Below are positions 14,418 through 26,000 of a DNA stretch of 50,980 nt, piece by piece (within the stretch, counting starts at the first letter, position 1; every line of letters starts with the position of its first letter). The notes beneath the pieces were generated by a model. It did not search any database and was not told the origin of the DNA. It saw only the letters and a list, made by a program, of their open reading frames with translations. The position numbers and the translations under genes are program-made. The stretch covers positions 14,005-64,984 of the forward strand of contig NZ_JAMLFX010000018.1 in NCBI RefSeq assembly GCF_023634765.1. The letters run 5' to 3'. The DNA is from Pseudomonas sp. AKS31. GTDB lineage: Bacteria > Pseudomonadota > Gammaproteobacteria > Pseudomonadales > Pseudomonadaceae.

Positions 14418-14891
14418 TCGGATTTACCTTTTTGAGGTCGAGTGGGGTCACGCAACCTTTTTAGGGTTGCGTGTGGAACTTCATCGTTTGCAGTTATTAC
14501 TTGAGAGCTGGATTAACGGCCTTCGTGGGGGCTGTAACGTTGTTAATCGCGTTTGCCTTGTTGGCGAGGTGAATTTTAGGGAGATGGGGCGGGGGTAAAC
14601 AGAGCGGGTTTTGATAAACACCTTTGGCGGATTTGGTAACAATCCCCGAAATCCCCCTGTAGGAGCTGCCGAAGGCTGCGATCGTTTGATCTGGATGTTT
14701 AGAAGCAAGATCAAAAAGATCGCAGCCTTCGGCAGCTCCTACAGGCGGCGTGGGGCTAGGGGTTGAGGGTTTTGGTTCGGTATCGCTACGACTTGTAGGG
14801 GCTTGTTACTACCATCGTCGAATGGTTCTATGGGGCCGGCCCGGATACAACGGGGTCATACAAAAACAACTATTACACCGAGGTAGGAAAG
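14418..14891 (+). other. Intergenic region upstream of acs
   Basis: 474 bases without a gene. It holds the promoter area of the DUF2790 gene on the left, a REP doublet (14656-14745) and the acs leader on the right. The A-rich sequence AAAAACAA at 14862-14869, 22 bases before the acs start, fits the AAnAAnAA motif bound by Hfq/Crc during catabolite repression in pseudomonads. Confidence 0.5.
14656..14745. repeat. REP doublet (REPIN), GTAGGAGCTGCCGAAGGCTGCGATC type
   Basis: Two inverted copies of a REP element (starting CCTGTAGGAGCTGCCGAAGG and ending in its complement) flank a short AT-rich centre. The arms are nearly perfect. Related doublets lie at 21889-21979 and 39026-39117. Such elements are mobilised by RAYT transposases encoded elsewhere. 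Here the element sits between two genes and may act as an mRNA end structure. Confidence 0.85.
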
Positions 14892-16847
<1,956 letters not shown>

Positions 16848-16867
16848 GTAGCAGGTCTGAAAAGAGG

Positions 16868-16904
16868 AAAGCCCTGTCCGGTGTATGCCGGGCGGGGCTT
16901 TTTT
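16868..16904 (+). terminator. Terminator after acs
   Basis: A GC-rich stem, AGCCCTGTCCGG / CCGGGCGGGGCT (a few mismatches) with loop TGTATG, is followed by a run of six T. It lies about 20 bases after the acs stop. Confidence 0.75.
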
Positions 16905-16939
16905 GTGTCTGGAGGTTTTGTGCTGGCAGGGCTGACCTC

Positions 16940-17116
16940 ATCGCTGGCAAGCCAGCTCCCACAGGTTTTGTGGTGTGTTGGAGATTTTGGTTCCAGCGCA
17001 TATTGGGGGTGGCTGCTCTGGCCTAATCGCTGGCAAGCCAGCTCCCACAGAGTTTGTGGTGTGTCGGAAATTTCAGCTTCGCCGCATATCCCTGTGGGAG
17101 CTGGCTTGCCAGCGAT
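16940..17116. repeat. REP cluster, GTGGGAGCTGGCTTGCCAGCGAT type (one solo plus one doublet)
   Basis: Three copies of a second REP type occur: a solo at 16940-16965 and an inverted doublet at 17026-17050 and 17091-17116. Each is built around the palindrome CTGGCTTGCCAG. The solo copy points the same way as the left arm of the doublet, so a doublet has either lost an arm or a single copy has been duplicated. The same type recurs at 36123-36211. Confidence 0.85.
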
Positions 17117-17469
17117 AGCAATCTGTCAGGCAACTGTGTAGTCCACTGTCGGAACACAAGACCACCCAACCAATAATTATCGATCTCCCCCGTCAGACAT
17201 TTCCCGCTGTTACCCGCCACTCTCCGCGTAACCGAATGTGTAACCGCCCGCCCCGGAGCGGGGCATAGGGAAACGCATCGCCCCGTTTTAGAGCCTCGAA
17301 ACCCCCGGTGAAAAATAAGACACAACGCTGCGCTTGCCGGATTAGAAGGGTTTGCGAATAATAGGCCCGCAATTTGCAGCATAGATCGGTTCACTGTCTT
17401 TCGCTCTTGCATGAAATTGCAAGGCTGTCAATGCGCTCAAGTCGCTTTCTCTGTGCATCTGTAATTAGT

Positions 17470-17485
17470 TGTCGCATTGAAGAAA
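17470..17485 (+). promoter_or_regulatory. Putative ArgR half-site upstream of aotJ
   Basis: TGTCGC-N8-AA matches the half-site consensus of Pseudomonas ArgR. A weaker TGTCAA-N8-AG occurs about 44 bases upstream. The site lies about 200 bases before aotJ, where arginine-inducible activation by ArgR is expected from P. aeruginosa. Confidence 0.55.
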
Positions 17486-17668
17486 TATCGGCTTCGGGCC
17501 TGTCGTTAGAATGCCGATCACTCGCTCATCGTGGCTGACGTTGAAACCTCTGACGGTTTCAATGGGAAATTTCCCACCGATGCAGCAACCGATTTCCCGA
17601 TTCACCCATTCGCATATTGGGCTGTCGCTCACTCTGCCGTTTTTGCCCTTTACCGATGGAGTCCCAAG

Positions 17669-18442
17669 ATGAAGAAACTTGTGCTGCTTGGCGCCCTGGC
17701 ACTGTCCGTGCTGTCGATGAACGCCTTCGCTGACGAAAAACCTCTGAAGATCGGTATCGAAGCGGCTTACCCTCCGTTCGCTTCGAAAGCACCGGACGGC
17801 AGCATCGTCGGTTTCGACTACGACATCGGCAACGCTCTGTGCGAGCAGATGCAGGTCAAGTGTGTGTGGGTCGAGCAAGAGTTCGACGGTCTGATCCCGG
17901 CACTGAAAGTGCGCAAGATCGACGCGATCCTGTCGTCGATGTCGATCACTGAAGATCGCAAGAAGTCGGTCGACTTCACCAACAAGTACTACAACACCCC
18001 GGCCCGTCTGGTGATGAAGGCCGGTACTCAGGTCAGCGAAGGTCTGGCTGAGCTGAAGGGCAAGAACATCGGCGTACAACGTGGTTCGATCCATGAGCGT
18101 TTCGCCCGCGAAGTCCTGGCGCCACTGGGTGCCGAGATCAAGCCGTACGGCTCGCAGAACGAAATCTACCTCGACGTGGCCGCCGGTCGCCTCGACGGTA
18201 CCGTGGCTGACGCTACTCTGCTGCAAGACGGCTTCCTGAACACCGACGCCGGCAAAGGCTTTGCGTTTGCAGGCCCGGCGTTCACCGACGTCAAATACTT
18301 CGGCGACGGCGTAGGCATCGCAGTGCGCAAGGGCGACGCCCTGAAAGACAAGATCAACGCTGCCATCGCGGCCATTCGCGAGAACGGCAAATACAAGGCA
18401 ATCCAGGACAAGTACTTCGCCTTCGATATCTACGGCAAGTAA
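17669..18442 (+). CDS. aotJ: Arginine/ornithine ABC transporter, periplasmic binding protein
   Basis: A 257-residue family-3 solute-binding protein that captures arginine and ornithine in the periplasm and delivers them to AotQM. Signal peptide MKKLVLLGALALSVLSMNAFA-DE. The core has the family's LKIGIEAAYPPFASKAPDG, FDYDIGNALC and FDGLIPALKVRKIDAILSSMSI motifs. The start at 17669 has GGAG upstream. It is the first gene of aotJQMOP-argR, whose order matches P. aeruginosa. A terminator-like hairpin follows it, which should make it more abundant than the membrane subunits. Confidence 0.95.
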   Translation: MKKLVLLGALALSVLSMNAFADEKPLKIGIEAAYPPFASKAPDGSIVGFDYDIGNALCEQMQVKCVWVEQEFDGLIPALKVRKIDAILSSMSITEDRKKSVDFTNKYYNTPARLVMKAGTQVSEGLAELKGKNIGVQRGSIHERFAREVLAPLGAEIKPYGSQNEIYLDVAAGRLDGTVADATLLQDGFLNTDAGKGFAFAGPAFTDVKYFGDGVGIAVRKGDALKDKINAAIAAIRENGKYKAIQDKYFAFDIYGK

Positions 18443-18463
18443 CACGTCTCTGCGACAAGTCCG

Positions 18464-18510
18464 AAATGGCGCAAGCAACAGGATCTCTGCGGTTTGCGCC
18501 ATTTTTTCAT
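18464..18510 (+). terminator. Partial terminator (attenuator) between aotJ and aotQ
   Basis: AAATGGCGCAA (18464-18474) pairs perfectly with TTGCGCCATTT (18494-18504), followed by a T-run, within an operon. The usual function of such a structure is to trim transcription after the binding-protein gene or protect its 3' end. Confidence 0.7.
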
Positions 18511-18533
18511 CCCAACTTTCGAGGACCTGAATC

Positions 18534-19223
18534 ATGTTGAAAGGCTACGGGGCTGTCATCCTCGATGGCGCATGGCTGACGCTTCAGCTCGCCTTGTCGT
18601 CCATGGCTCTGGCCATCGTTCTCGGGCTGATCGGTGTCGCGTTGCGCCTGTCGCCGGTGCGCTGGCTGGCGTGGCTGGGCGATCTGTATTCCACGGTGAT
18701 CCGCGGGATTCCCGACCTGGTGCTGATCCTGCTGATCTTCTACGGCGGTCAGGACTTGCTCAACCGCGTCGCACCGATGCTGGGCTATGACGACTACATC
18801 GATCTGAATCCGCTGGCCGCCGGTATCGGCACCCTCGGTTTCATCTTCGGTGCGTACCTGTCGGAAACCTTTCGGGGCGCGTTCATGGCCATTCCCAAAG
18901 GCCAGGCCGAAGCGGGCATGGCGTATGGCATGAGCAGTTTTCAGGTGTTCTTCCGGGTGATGGTGCCGCAGATGATTCGTCTGGCGATCCCGGGCTTCAC
19001 CAACAACTGGCTGGTACTGACCAAAGCGACCGCGCTGATTTCCGTGGTCGGTCTGCAAGACATGATGTTCAAGGCCAAGCAGGCGGCAGATGCCACTCGC
19101 GAGCCTTTCACCTTCTTCCTCGCAGTGGCGGCGATGTACCTGGTGATCACCAGTGTTTCGTTGCTGATCCTGCGTCAACTTGAGAAGCGCTACTCGGTAG
19201 GCGTAAGGGCGGCTGATCTATGA
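18534..19223 (+). CDS. aotQ: Arginine/ornithine ABC transporter permease AotQ
   Basis: A 229-residue HisM/HisQ-type permease with about five membrane segments. Near residues 115-145 it carries the EAA loop that contacts the ATPase (FRGAFMAIPKGQAEAGMAYGM). It forms the transmembrane channel with AotM. The stop overlaps the start of aotM by 4 bases (ATGA-type coupling), showing tight co-translation. Confidence 0.94.
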   Translation: MLKGYGAVILDGAWLTLQLALSSMALAIVLGLIGVALRLSPVRWLAWLGDLYSTVIRGIPDLVLILLIFYGGQDLLNRVAPMLGYDDYIDLNPLAAGIGTLGFIFGAYLSETFRGAFMAIPKGQAEAGMAYGMSSFQVFFRVMVPQMIRLAIPGFTNNWLVLTKATALISVVGLQDMMFKAKQAADATREPFTFFLAVAAMYLVITSVSLLILRQLEKRYSVGVRAADL

Positions 19224-19918
19224 TCTTCGACTACAACGTCATTTGGGAGGCCATGCCGCTGTACCTCGGCGGCCTGGTGACCACCCTCAAATTGCTCGCG
19301 CTGTCGCTGTTTTTCGGTCTGCTCGCGGCCCTGCCGCTAGGGCTGATGCGCGTCTCGAAAAACCCGGTCGTCAACGGCGCCGCGTGGCTTTACACCTACG
19401 TGATCCGTGGCACGCCGATGCTGGTGCAACTGTTCCTGATCTACTACGGTCTGGCGCAGTTCGAAGCGGTCCGCGAAAGCTTCTTGTGGCCGTGGCTGTC
19501 CAGCGCAACGTTCTGTGCGTGCCTGGCGTTTGCGGTCAACACCAGCGCCTACACCGCGGAAATCATCGCCGGCAGCCTCAAGGCCACGCCGAACGGTGAA
19601 ATCGAAGCGGCCAAGGCCATGGGCATGTCGCGCTTCAAACTGTACAAGCGCATCCTGCTGCCATCGGCCCTGCGCCGGGCACTGCCGCAGTACAGCAACG
19701 AAGTGATCATGATGCTGCAGACCACCAGTCTGGCGTCCATCGTGACCTTGATCGACATCACCGGCGCGGCGCGTACCGTCAATGCGCAGTTCTATCTGCC
19801 GTTCGAGGCGTACATCACCGCTGGCGTGTTCTACCTGTGCCTGACCTTCATTCTGGTCAAACTGTTCAAGCTGGCCGAGCGTCGCTGGTTGAGCTACCTG
19901 GCCCCGCGGAAGCACTGA
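19220..19918 (+). CDS. aotM: Arginine/ornithine ABC transporter permease AotM
   Basis: A 232-residue partner permease of the same family. The EAA loop reads EIIAGSLKATPNGEIEAAKA, followed by MGMSRFKLYKRILLPSALRR. Five or so membrane segments are visible, and the length is usual. It overlaps aotQ by 4 bases, and only one base separates its stop from the aotO start. Confidence 0.94.
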   Translation: MIFDYNVIWEAMPLYLGGLVTTLKLLALSLFFGLLAALPLGLMRVSKNPVVNGAAWLYTYVIRGTPMLVQLFLIYYGLAQFEAVRESFLWPWLSSATFCACLAFAVNTSAYTAEIIAGSLKATPNGEIEAAKAMGMSRFKLYKRILLPSALRRALPQYSNEVIMMLQTTSLASIVTLIDITGAARTVNAQFYLPFEAYITAGVFYLCLTFILVKLFKLAERRWLSYLAPRKH

Positions 19919-19919
19919 T

Positions 19920-21032
19920 ATGGAACGCATCGACCACGTATTGCCGTGGAGCCATCTGGGCAGCGAGCGCACGATTTCGGTGTTCCGCTTCGGGCATGGC
20001 GAGCGCAAGGCCTACATTCAGGCCAGCCTCCATGCTGACGAATTGCCGGGCATGCGCACCGCCTGGGAGTTGAAAAAGCGTCTTGGTGAACTCGAAGCGA
20101 AAGGCTTGCTCAACGGTGTTATCGAACTGGTGCCGGTCGCCAACCCGTTGGGTCTTGGGCAGTTGCTGCAAGGCAATCACCAGGGCCGTTTCGAGGCCGG
20201 TAGCGGCAAGAATTTCAACCGCGACTTCGTCGAGCTGAGCGCGCCGGTTGCGGCCGCGCTGGCCGACAGTCTCGGCGATGATCTGCACGCCAATGTGCGC
20301 CTGATTCGTCAGGCGATGGCTGATCACCTCGCGGCATTGCCGCAGGCGAGCAGCCAGTTACAAGGCATGCAGCGTGTGTTGCTCAGCCATGCCTGCACCG
20401 CCGATATGGTGCTCGATTTGCACTGCGATGCCGAAGCCGCGCTGCACATGTATGCGTTGCCGCAACACTGGCCGCAGTGGCGTTCGCTGGCGGCGCACCT
20501 GAATGTGAAGGTCGGATTGCTGGCGGAAGATTCCGGCGGCAGTTCGTTCGATGAAGCCTGCTCGTTGCCGTGGCTGCGTCTGTCGCGGCAGTTCCCCGAT
20601 GCGCAGATTCCGCTGGCGTGTCTGGCAACCACGATTGAGCTGGGTGGTCAGGCCGATACCGGTCGCGCCGAAGCCTGCGCGTATGCTGAAGGCATTCTGG
20701 CGTTCCTCGCTGAACAAGGCCTGATCACTGGCGAGTGGCCCAATCCGGCACACGAAGCGTGTGAAGGCATGCCATTCGAAGGCACCGAGTTGCTGTTCGC
20801 GCCGCATCCGGGCGTCGTGAGTTTTCTGCGCAAACCCGGCGAATGGGTCGAGGCGGGCGACGAGATTTTTGAAGTGATTGATCCTCTGTCCGATCGGGCC
20901 AGCACGGTGTGTGCTGGTACCTCCGGGGTGCTGTTTGCCATTGAACGGCTGCGTTATGCCCAACCCGGTTTCTGGCTGGCCAAGGTGGCGGGGCGCGAAG
21001 CGCTGCGTCACGGGCGCTTGCTCAACGACTGA
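19920..21032 (+). CDS. aotO: AotO, succinylglutamate desuccinylase/aspartoacylase-family protein
   Basis: A 370-residue protein in the transporter operon. It has the zinc carboxypeptidase-like pattern of this family: IQASLHADELPGMRTAWEL (H and E ligands near residue 40), FNRDFVEL, and LDLHCDAEAALHMY near 165. The C-terminal part (FAPHPGVVSFLRKPGEWVEAGDEIFEVIDP) is a lipoyl-like beta domain seen in this subgroup. In P. aeruginosa the homologue is reported not to be needed for arginine uptake, so its job is open; deacylation of a modified amino acid is possible. Confidence 0.9.
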   Translation: MERIDHVLPWSHLGSERTISVFRFGHGERKAYIQASLHADELPGMRTAWELKKRLGELEAKGLLNGVIELVPVANPLGLGQLLQGNHQGRFEAGSGKNFNRDFVELSAPVAAALADSLGDDLHANVRLIRQAMADHLAALPQASSQLQGMQRVLLSHACTADMVLDLHCDAEAALHMYALPQHWPQWRSLAAHLNVKVGLLAEDSGGSSFDEACSLPWLRLSRQFPDAQIPLACLATTIELGGQADTGRAEACAYAEGILAFLAEQGLITGEWPNPAHEACEGMPFEGTELLFAPHPGVVSFLRKPGEWVEAGDEIFEVIDPLSDRASTVCAGTSGVLFAIERLRYAQPGFWLAKVAGREALRHGRLLND

Positions 21033-21059
21033 CTGACTGTTTTTGTGAGAACCGACCGC

Positions 21060-21824
21060 ATGTACAAACTTGAAGTCCAAGACCTGCATAAACGCTATGG
21101 CAGTCACGAAGTGCTCAAGGGCGTGTCCCTGAAAGCGGCAGCCGGCGATGTGATCAGCATCATCGGCTCCAGTGGCTCCGGCAAAAGTACTTTCCTGCGC
21201 TGCATCAACCTGCTCGAGCAGCCGCACGCGGGCAAGATCCTGCTCAACAACGAAGAGCTGAAACTGGTGGCGAACAAGGACGGCGCGCTGAAAGCCGCTG
21301 ATCCGAAACAGCTGCAGCGCATGCGTTCGCGCCTGTCGATGGTGTTCCAGCATTTCAACCTGTGGTCGCACATGACCGCGCTGGAAAACATCATGGAAGC
21401 ACCGGTTCACGTCCTTGGCGTGTCCAAGGCCGAAGCGCGCGAAAAAGCCGAGCACTACCTGAACAAGGTTGGCGTGGCCCATCGTAAGGATGCTTTCCCA
21501 GGACATATGTCCGGCGGCGAGCAGCAGCGTGTGGCGATCGCCCGTGCGCTGGCAATGGAACCGGAAGTGATGCTGTTCGACGAGCCGACTTCGGCCCTCG
21601 ACCCAGAGCTGGTGGGCGACGTGCTGAAAGTCATGCAAGCGCTGGCGCAGGAAGGTCGCACCATGGTCGTGGTGACCCACGAAATGGGCTTTGCCCGTGA
21701 AGTGTCGAACCAGTTGGTGTTCCTGCACAAAGGCGTGGTTGAAGAAAGCGGTAACCCGCGCGAAGTGCTGGTCAATCCGCAATCGGAACGTTTGCAGCAA
21801 TTCCTCTCGGGCAGCTTGAAATAA
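21060..21824 (+). CDS. aotP: Arginine/ornithine ABC transporter ATP-binding protein
   Basis: A 254-residue ATPase that powers AotQM. Walker A IGSSGSGKST (about residue 40), signature MSGGEQQRVAIARALAM, Walker B MLFDEPTSALDPE and switch histidine VVVTHEMGF are all intact. The ATG at 21060 (MYKLEVQDLHKRYG) is preferred over an upstream in-frame start because the family begins there. It is separated from argR by a REP doublet. Confidence 0.95.
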   Translation: MYKLEVQDLHKRYGSHEVLKGVSLKAAAGDVISIIGSSGSGKSTFLRCINLLEQPHAGKILLNNEELKLVANKDGALKAADPKQLQRMRSRLSMVFQHFNLWSHMTALENIMEAPVHVLGVSKAEAREKAEHYLNKVGVAHRKDAFPGHMSGGEQQRVAIARALAMEPEVMLFDEPTSALDPELVGDVLKVMQALAQEGRTMVVVTHEMGFAREVSNQLVFLHKGVVEESGNPREVLVNPQSERLQQFLSGSLK

Positions 21825-21888
21825 ATCAGGGCTGCCGTTGTGCACCGAGATAGTGCATGCTTCGCAGCCTGAAGGCTGGCTCCAATTT

Positions 21889-21979
21889 CCTGTAGGAGCT
21901 GCCGAAGGCTGCGATCTTTTGATCTTCAGCAACAAGATCAAAAGATCGCAGCCTCGTTTCACTCGTCAGCTCCTACAGG
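21889..21979. repeat. REP doublet (REPIN), GTAGGAGCTGCCGAAGGCTGCGATC type, one divergent arm
   Basis: The left arm is standard. In the right arm the central CTTCGGCAG is replaced by a CTCGTTTCACTCGTCAG segment, so the doublet is asymmetric. The same replacement is found in the copy at 39026-39117, which points to a distinct subtype rather than random decay. It lies between aotP and argR. Confidence 0.85.
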
Positions 21980-22070
21980 TGATCTGCGCCGGACTTATGA
22001 TTTGTGTTCATTTACGGGCTAGCATTGGCCCTTGCCTTCATCACTGTTCTTCGTTTCGGATTGCCCGCCC

Positions 22071-23051
22071 ATGACTGCCCATCGAATTGGTTTCCTGATT
22101 TGGCCCAGCACTAAAGCGTTGACGCTGGCGCTGGCGGAGGAAGCCTTGCGTGTTGCTCAGCGTGTGCACCCGGAGGTGGTTTACGAGTTGTCGTTCCTGC
22201 AGGCCGAGCCACCGGCCGAAGGCGCATGGCAATTGCCCGGTGAAGCCTGGACCGGCAAGCTCGAAAATTTCCAGAAACTGTTCCTCCTCGCTGATGAGCC
22301 TCCGACTACCCTGGCGCCTGCGCTCAGCAGTGCACTCAAGCAATTGGTGCGGGCCGGTTGCGTCATCGGCGGCCTCTCGGCCGGTGTCTATCCGTTGGCG
22401 CAACTCGGTTTGCTCGACGGTTATCGCGCTGCCGTGCACTGGCGCTGGCAGGACGATTTCGCCGAGCGTTTCCCGAAAGTCATTGCCACCAGTCACTTGT
22501 TCGACTGGGATCGCGATCGACTGACCGCGTGCGGCGGTATGTCCGTTCTCGATCTGCTGCTGGCGGTACTGGCCCGAGATCACGGTGCGGAACTGGCTGG
22601 TGCAGTTTCGGAAGAGCTGGTCGTTGAACGCATCCGCGAAGGTGGCGAGCGTCAGCGCATCCCGTTGCAGAACCGTCTCGGCTCCAGCCATCCGAAGCTC
22701 ACCCAAGCGGTGTTGCTGATGGAAGCCAACATCGAAGAGCCGTTGACCACCGACGAAATCGCCCAGCATGTGTGCGTGTCCCGTCGGCAGTTGGAGCGGA
22801 TCTTCAAGCAATACCTCAACCGTGTGCCGAGCCAGTACTACCTGGAACTGCGCCTGAACAAGGCCCGGCAGATGTTGATGCAGACCAGCAAGTCGATCAT
22901 CCAGATCGGCCTCTCGTGTGGCTTTTCCTCGGGGCCGCATTTCTCCAGCGCCTATCGCAACTTCTTCGGTGCCACGCCGCGGGAAGATCGCAACCAGCGG
23001 CGCAGCAGCAGCCCGTTCGAATTGTCGTCAGTGCCGCCGGAACGCGGCTGA
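22071..23051 (+). CDS. argR: Arginine-responsive regulator ArgR (AraC family)
   Basis: A 326-residue activator and repressor of arginine uptake and catabolism in Pseudomonas, unrelated to E. coli ArgR. The N-terminal ~190 residues form a class-I glutamine amidotransferase-like sensor (MTAHRIGFLIWPSTK, GCVIGGLSAGVYPLAQLG). The C-terminal AraC domain contains IAQHVCVSRRQLERIFKQYL and IGLSCGFSSGPHFSSAYRNFFG, both complete. The start at 22071 matches the P. aeruginosa protein. Its likely targets are the TGTCGC-N8-AA sites upstream of aotJ and aruC. It converges on the giant LRR gene with 14 bases between the stops. Confidence 0.95.
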   Translation: MTAHRIGFLIWPSTKALTLALAEEALRVAQRVHPEVVYELSFLQAEPPAEGAWQLPGEAWTGKLENFQKLFLLADEPPTTLAPALSSALKQLVRAGCVIGGLSAGVYPLAQLGLLDGYRAAVHWRWQDDFAERFPKVIATSHLFDWDRDRLTACGGMSVLDLLLAVLARDHGAELAGAVSEELVVERIREGGERQRIPLQNRLGSSHPKLTQAVLLMEANIEEPLTTDEIAQHVCVSRRQLERIFKQYLNRVPSQYYLELRLNKARQMLMQTSKSIIQIGLSCGFSSGPHFSSAYRNFFGATPREDRNQRRSSSPFELSSVPPERG

Positions 23052-23065
23052 TCGCGGGTCGACCC

Positions 23066-26000
23066 TCATTCGACTTCACTGCTGGCGGAGAAATCATGGA
23101 AATCCTCAATCGCCGGATACCCAGTGTCGTTGCCCGACCGTTGTTCCGATAGGCGCGTTTGATACGCCGCGTCATAGCGATCGAGGCGCTGCTGGCTTTC
23201 GGCAGTCAGTGGGTTGTCGTCGAAGTCGTATTCGATCATCACGTCGCCGGGCTGGGAAGGAAACTCGCCTGGCAACTCGGTAATCGCGTTCCCGGACAAG
23301 TCCGCGTACATCAATCGAGGCAGCTCGAACAGGCCGTCAGGCACCTTGGTCAAGGCGCAATTGCCGAAACGCACATCGGTTATCTGCGGGAAATGACTCA
23401 GGTCTGGGGCTCTGTTGAGCGGATTGTTGCTCAGGTCTACCGATCTCAGGTTTTTCAAGGCTGCGAAGGCCTCTGCGGTCGGCGCAGTCAGAGTGATTTG
23501 ACAGTCGGGCAGATACAGGCTGCGCAGCCTGTCCATACCAAGTATCGAGGGAGGAAACTCGCCCAGCGGATAGTGGCGGATGTCGACGTCTTTGAGCTTC
23601 GGAAAGAGCGCCAGCAGACGATCAACCCGAGGCGGGGCCGACGCCTTGGTGGTGAGTTTCAATTGTTCGATGTGGTCAAAGCGCGCGGTCAGCGGCGGCA
23701 GTTCACCGGTAAACGACAACTCGCAGTTGACCTCTGGACCTGTCAGGTGCGTGGGCGCCCGGCGCAGCTCGTTTTCCAGGTTGTCCCTGAAGTGTTGGCG
23801 TTTGAGTTTTTCCCTCGCAGCAGCGTCGTTCCCAAGTGGCATCTGCGTCACAGGATCGCTGGGGATCTCATCGGCCCAGGTGCCCAGGCGTTCGAGCAGG
23901 TGGGTGAGGTCGGTTTTTCGGCGCATCAGCTCAAGACGTCCATCGGCCAGCGTCCCCGGAAGGCTGTAGAGCAGATCGTTGGCGTCGAAGCCGGACAGCG
24001 ATGGATACAGGTTTTGAGCCAGTTCGATGTCGTCCTGTTGGGTCGAGATACCAAAGTTGTCGGCCTTGGCCTGGAAAGCGGCTTTGACTCGTTCTCTGGA
24101 AGCCACTGACAACGGGTTGCCGCCCAGTTCAAGACCGCGCCCGGAATAACGCGTCAGTTGCGCCGGTAGTTCGACGATGTTGTTGTCGCTCAGCAATGCA
24201 ACTTCCAGATGCGGCAGCTGTTCCAGCCCGGCAGGCACACTATCGATCCCGGTGTTGATCAGATCGATGAACGTCAGGTTCTGCAGGGTCGATACATCGG
24301 GCGTGGCCTGCAACGTGTTTCTGTACAAGTCCAGCGATTTCAATCGGGTCAGGCTGGACAACGTCGCTTGTCCGCCAGGATCCAGAGTGATCCGGCACTT
24401 GCTCAACATCAACGTTTCGAGTGGCAGGTTGTGTAGCGCTTGAGGTATCCGGCCCAGGGAGAAGTCCTGCAGTTCCAGCCCCTGCAATCCGCTGAAGCTG
24501 GTGAGAAAGCCTTCGGAAACCTTCAGCCCTGGATTGCCGTGAAGACTCAGATGCGTGATGTGACTGAAGTCGGTGCTCAGCTCGGGTAACTCACCGGTAA
24601 ACGTCGCACTGGCATCGAAGGTGTTGAACCGTAGTGCTGAATTGTCGTTACGCCTGCCGCGCCACAGTTGTTCGAGCTTGTCGCTGAAATTTTGTCTGTC
24701 GGCGAGTTCTGTGGCTCTTTCCTGCGCAGTCCATGGCCGTTCAGTCAACGGATTGTTGACCGGCAGACGCTCACGCCATGCGTTGAGATCGCCAATCATT
24801 CGGGTGATTTCCGCCTCCCATCTGAGCAGTTGAGCCGTGCCGGCCTGCAATGTCCCGGGCAGGCGATAAATCATGTTGATGGCAGCACTGTCGCCCAGTC
24901 GCGGGAACAGTTTGTGCGCCATGGCAATGTCAGCCGATGCCGGTTTGACCCGGAAGTTGCGGCCCTGTGTGGCGTAGAAGCGTTTGATGCGCTCGCGGGC
25001 AGTCAAGGACAGGGGGTTGTCGTTCAGATAGACGCCGTCGGCCTGGTCGGCACTCAAGCCGAAAATCGCGTCCGGTAGCTCTGTGATGTTGTTGTTATTG
25101 AGATAAAGGTTTTCCAGTGCCGGATGCTCGGCGATGCCCTCGGGCACGCGGGTGATATCCGTATGGCCGAGTGAAACGCTTGTCAGGCCCGGCAAGGCGT
25201 TCAGATCAGGCGCGATTGTGAGCGGGTTGTGGCTCAGATCGAGCAACTGCAGTTTGGGCATGGCACCGAGCAGTTGCTGCCCTTCAGGCGTGAGTGTCAG
25301 TGCGCAGTCAGTCAGTTTGAGCGCTTTGAGATCCTTGAGGCGCGCGACGAATGAGGGGATGTCATCGAGCGCAAAGGCTTTCAGTTCCAGTGCCTGAAGA
25401 TTCGGGAACAACGCCGCAAACGAGTCGATGCCCGTGGTCGTGGCGTTGCCCACCAGCTTGAGGTTTGTGACGTGATCGAAATTCACAGACAGGCGGGGCA
25501 GTTCGCCGAAGAACGTCAGGTCTGTCGCAAAAGACGCGGTGCGCGTGCCGGTGCCCATTGACCTTTCGCGCCAGAAATCCTCCATGAACTGCTTGAAGGC
25601 GGAACGCTTGGATTGCTGCGCCAGACGCTCGCTTTCGCCCAACACCTGACCGGTAACCGGGTGCGCTGACGGCGTTTCCATGGCCCAGCGGCCCAAGTCC
25701 ACGCGCATTTGTTGCAGCTCCGCTCTCCAGCGCACGAGTTGGGTCCGGCTGTCGGCCAGGTTGCCAGGCAAGTCGTAGATCATCTCGCTGGCCTCTTGGT
25801 CGTTCAGAGCGGGAAACAACTGCCGGGCGAGGGCAACGTCTTGCTCGGCAGCCATTACGTCAAAGTCGTTTCGATGGATGCGGTAGTAGTGCTTGATCTG
25901 GTCGCGGGTGGCTGCCGATAGCGGATTGTCGGCAAGGTCGATGCCGTTACTGCGTTCGGCGGGAAGGTCGAACAGCTCGTCAGGCAGGTGCGTGATGCGG

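Larger units (their letters stand above)
16848..17668 (+). other. Intergenic region between acs and aotJ
   Basis: 821 bases with no credible gene. Contents: the acs terminator, three REP copies (16940-17116), a possible sigma-70 promoter TTGCCG-17-AATAAT near 17335-17365, an ArgR half-site at 17470-17485, and a leader hairpin TTGAAACC/GGTTTCAA (17541-17562) before aotJ. A 5' extension of the aotJ frame through this region has no signal-peptide sense and is rejected. Confidence 0.6.

Noticed and set aside
14656..14745. CRISPR-like or insertion-sequence origin of the repeated hairpins
   Set aside because: The repeats are inverted pairs of known REP type at gene junctions, without spacers, direct-repeat arrays or transposase genes.
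17531..17668. N-terminal extension of aotJ
   Set aside because: The extension would precede a perfect signal peptide starting at 17669 and overlaps the regulatory region.
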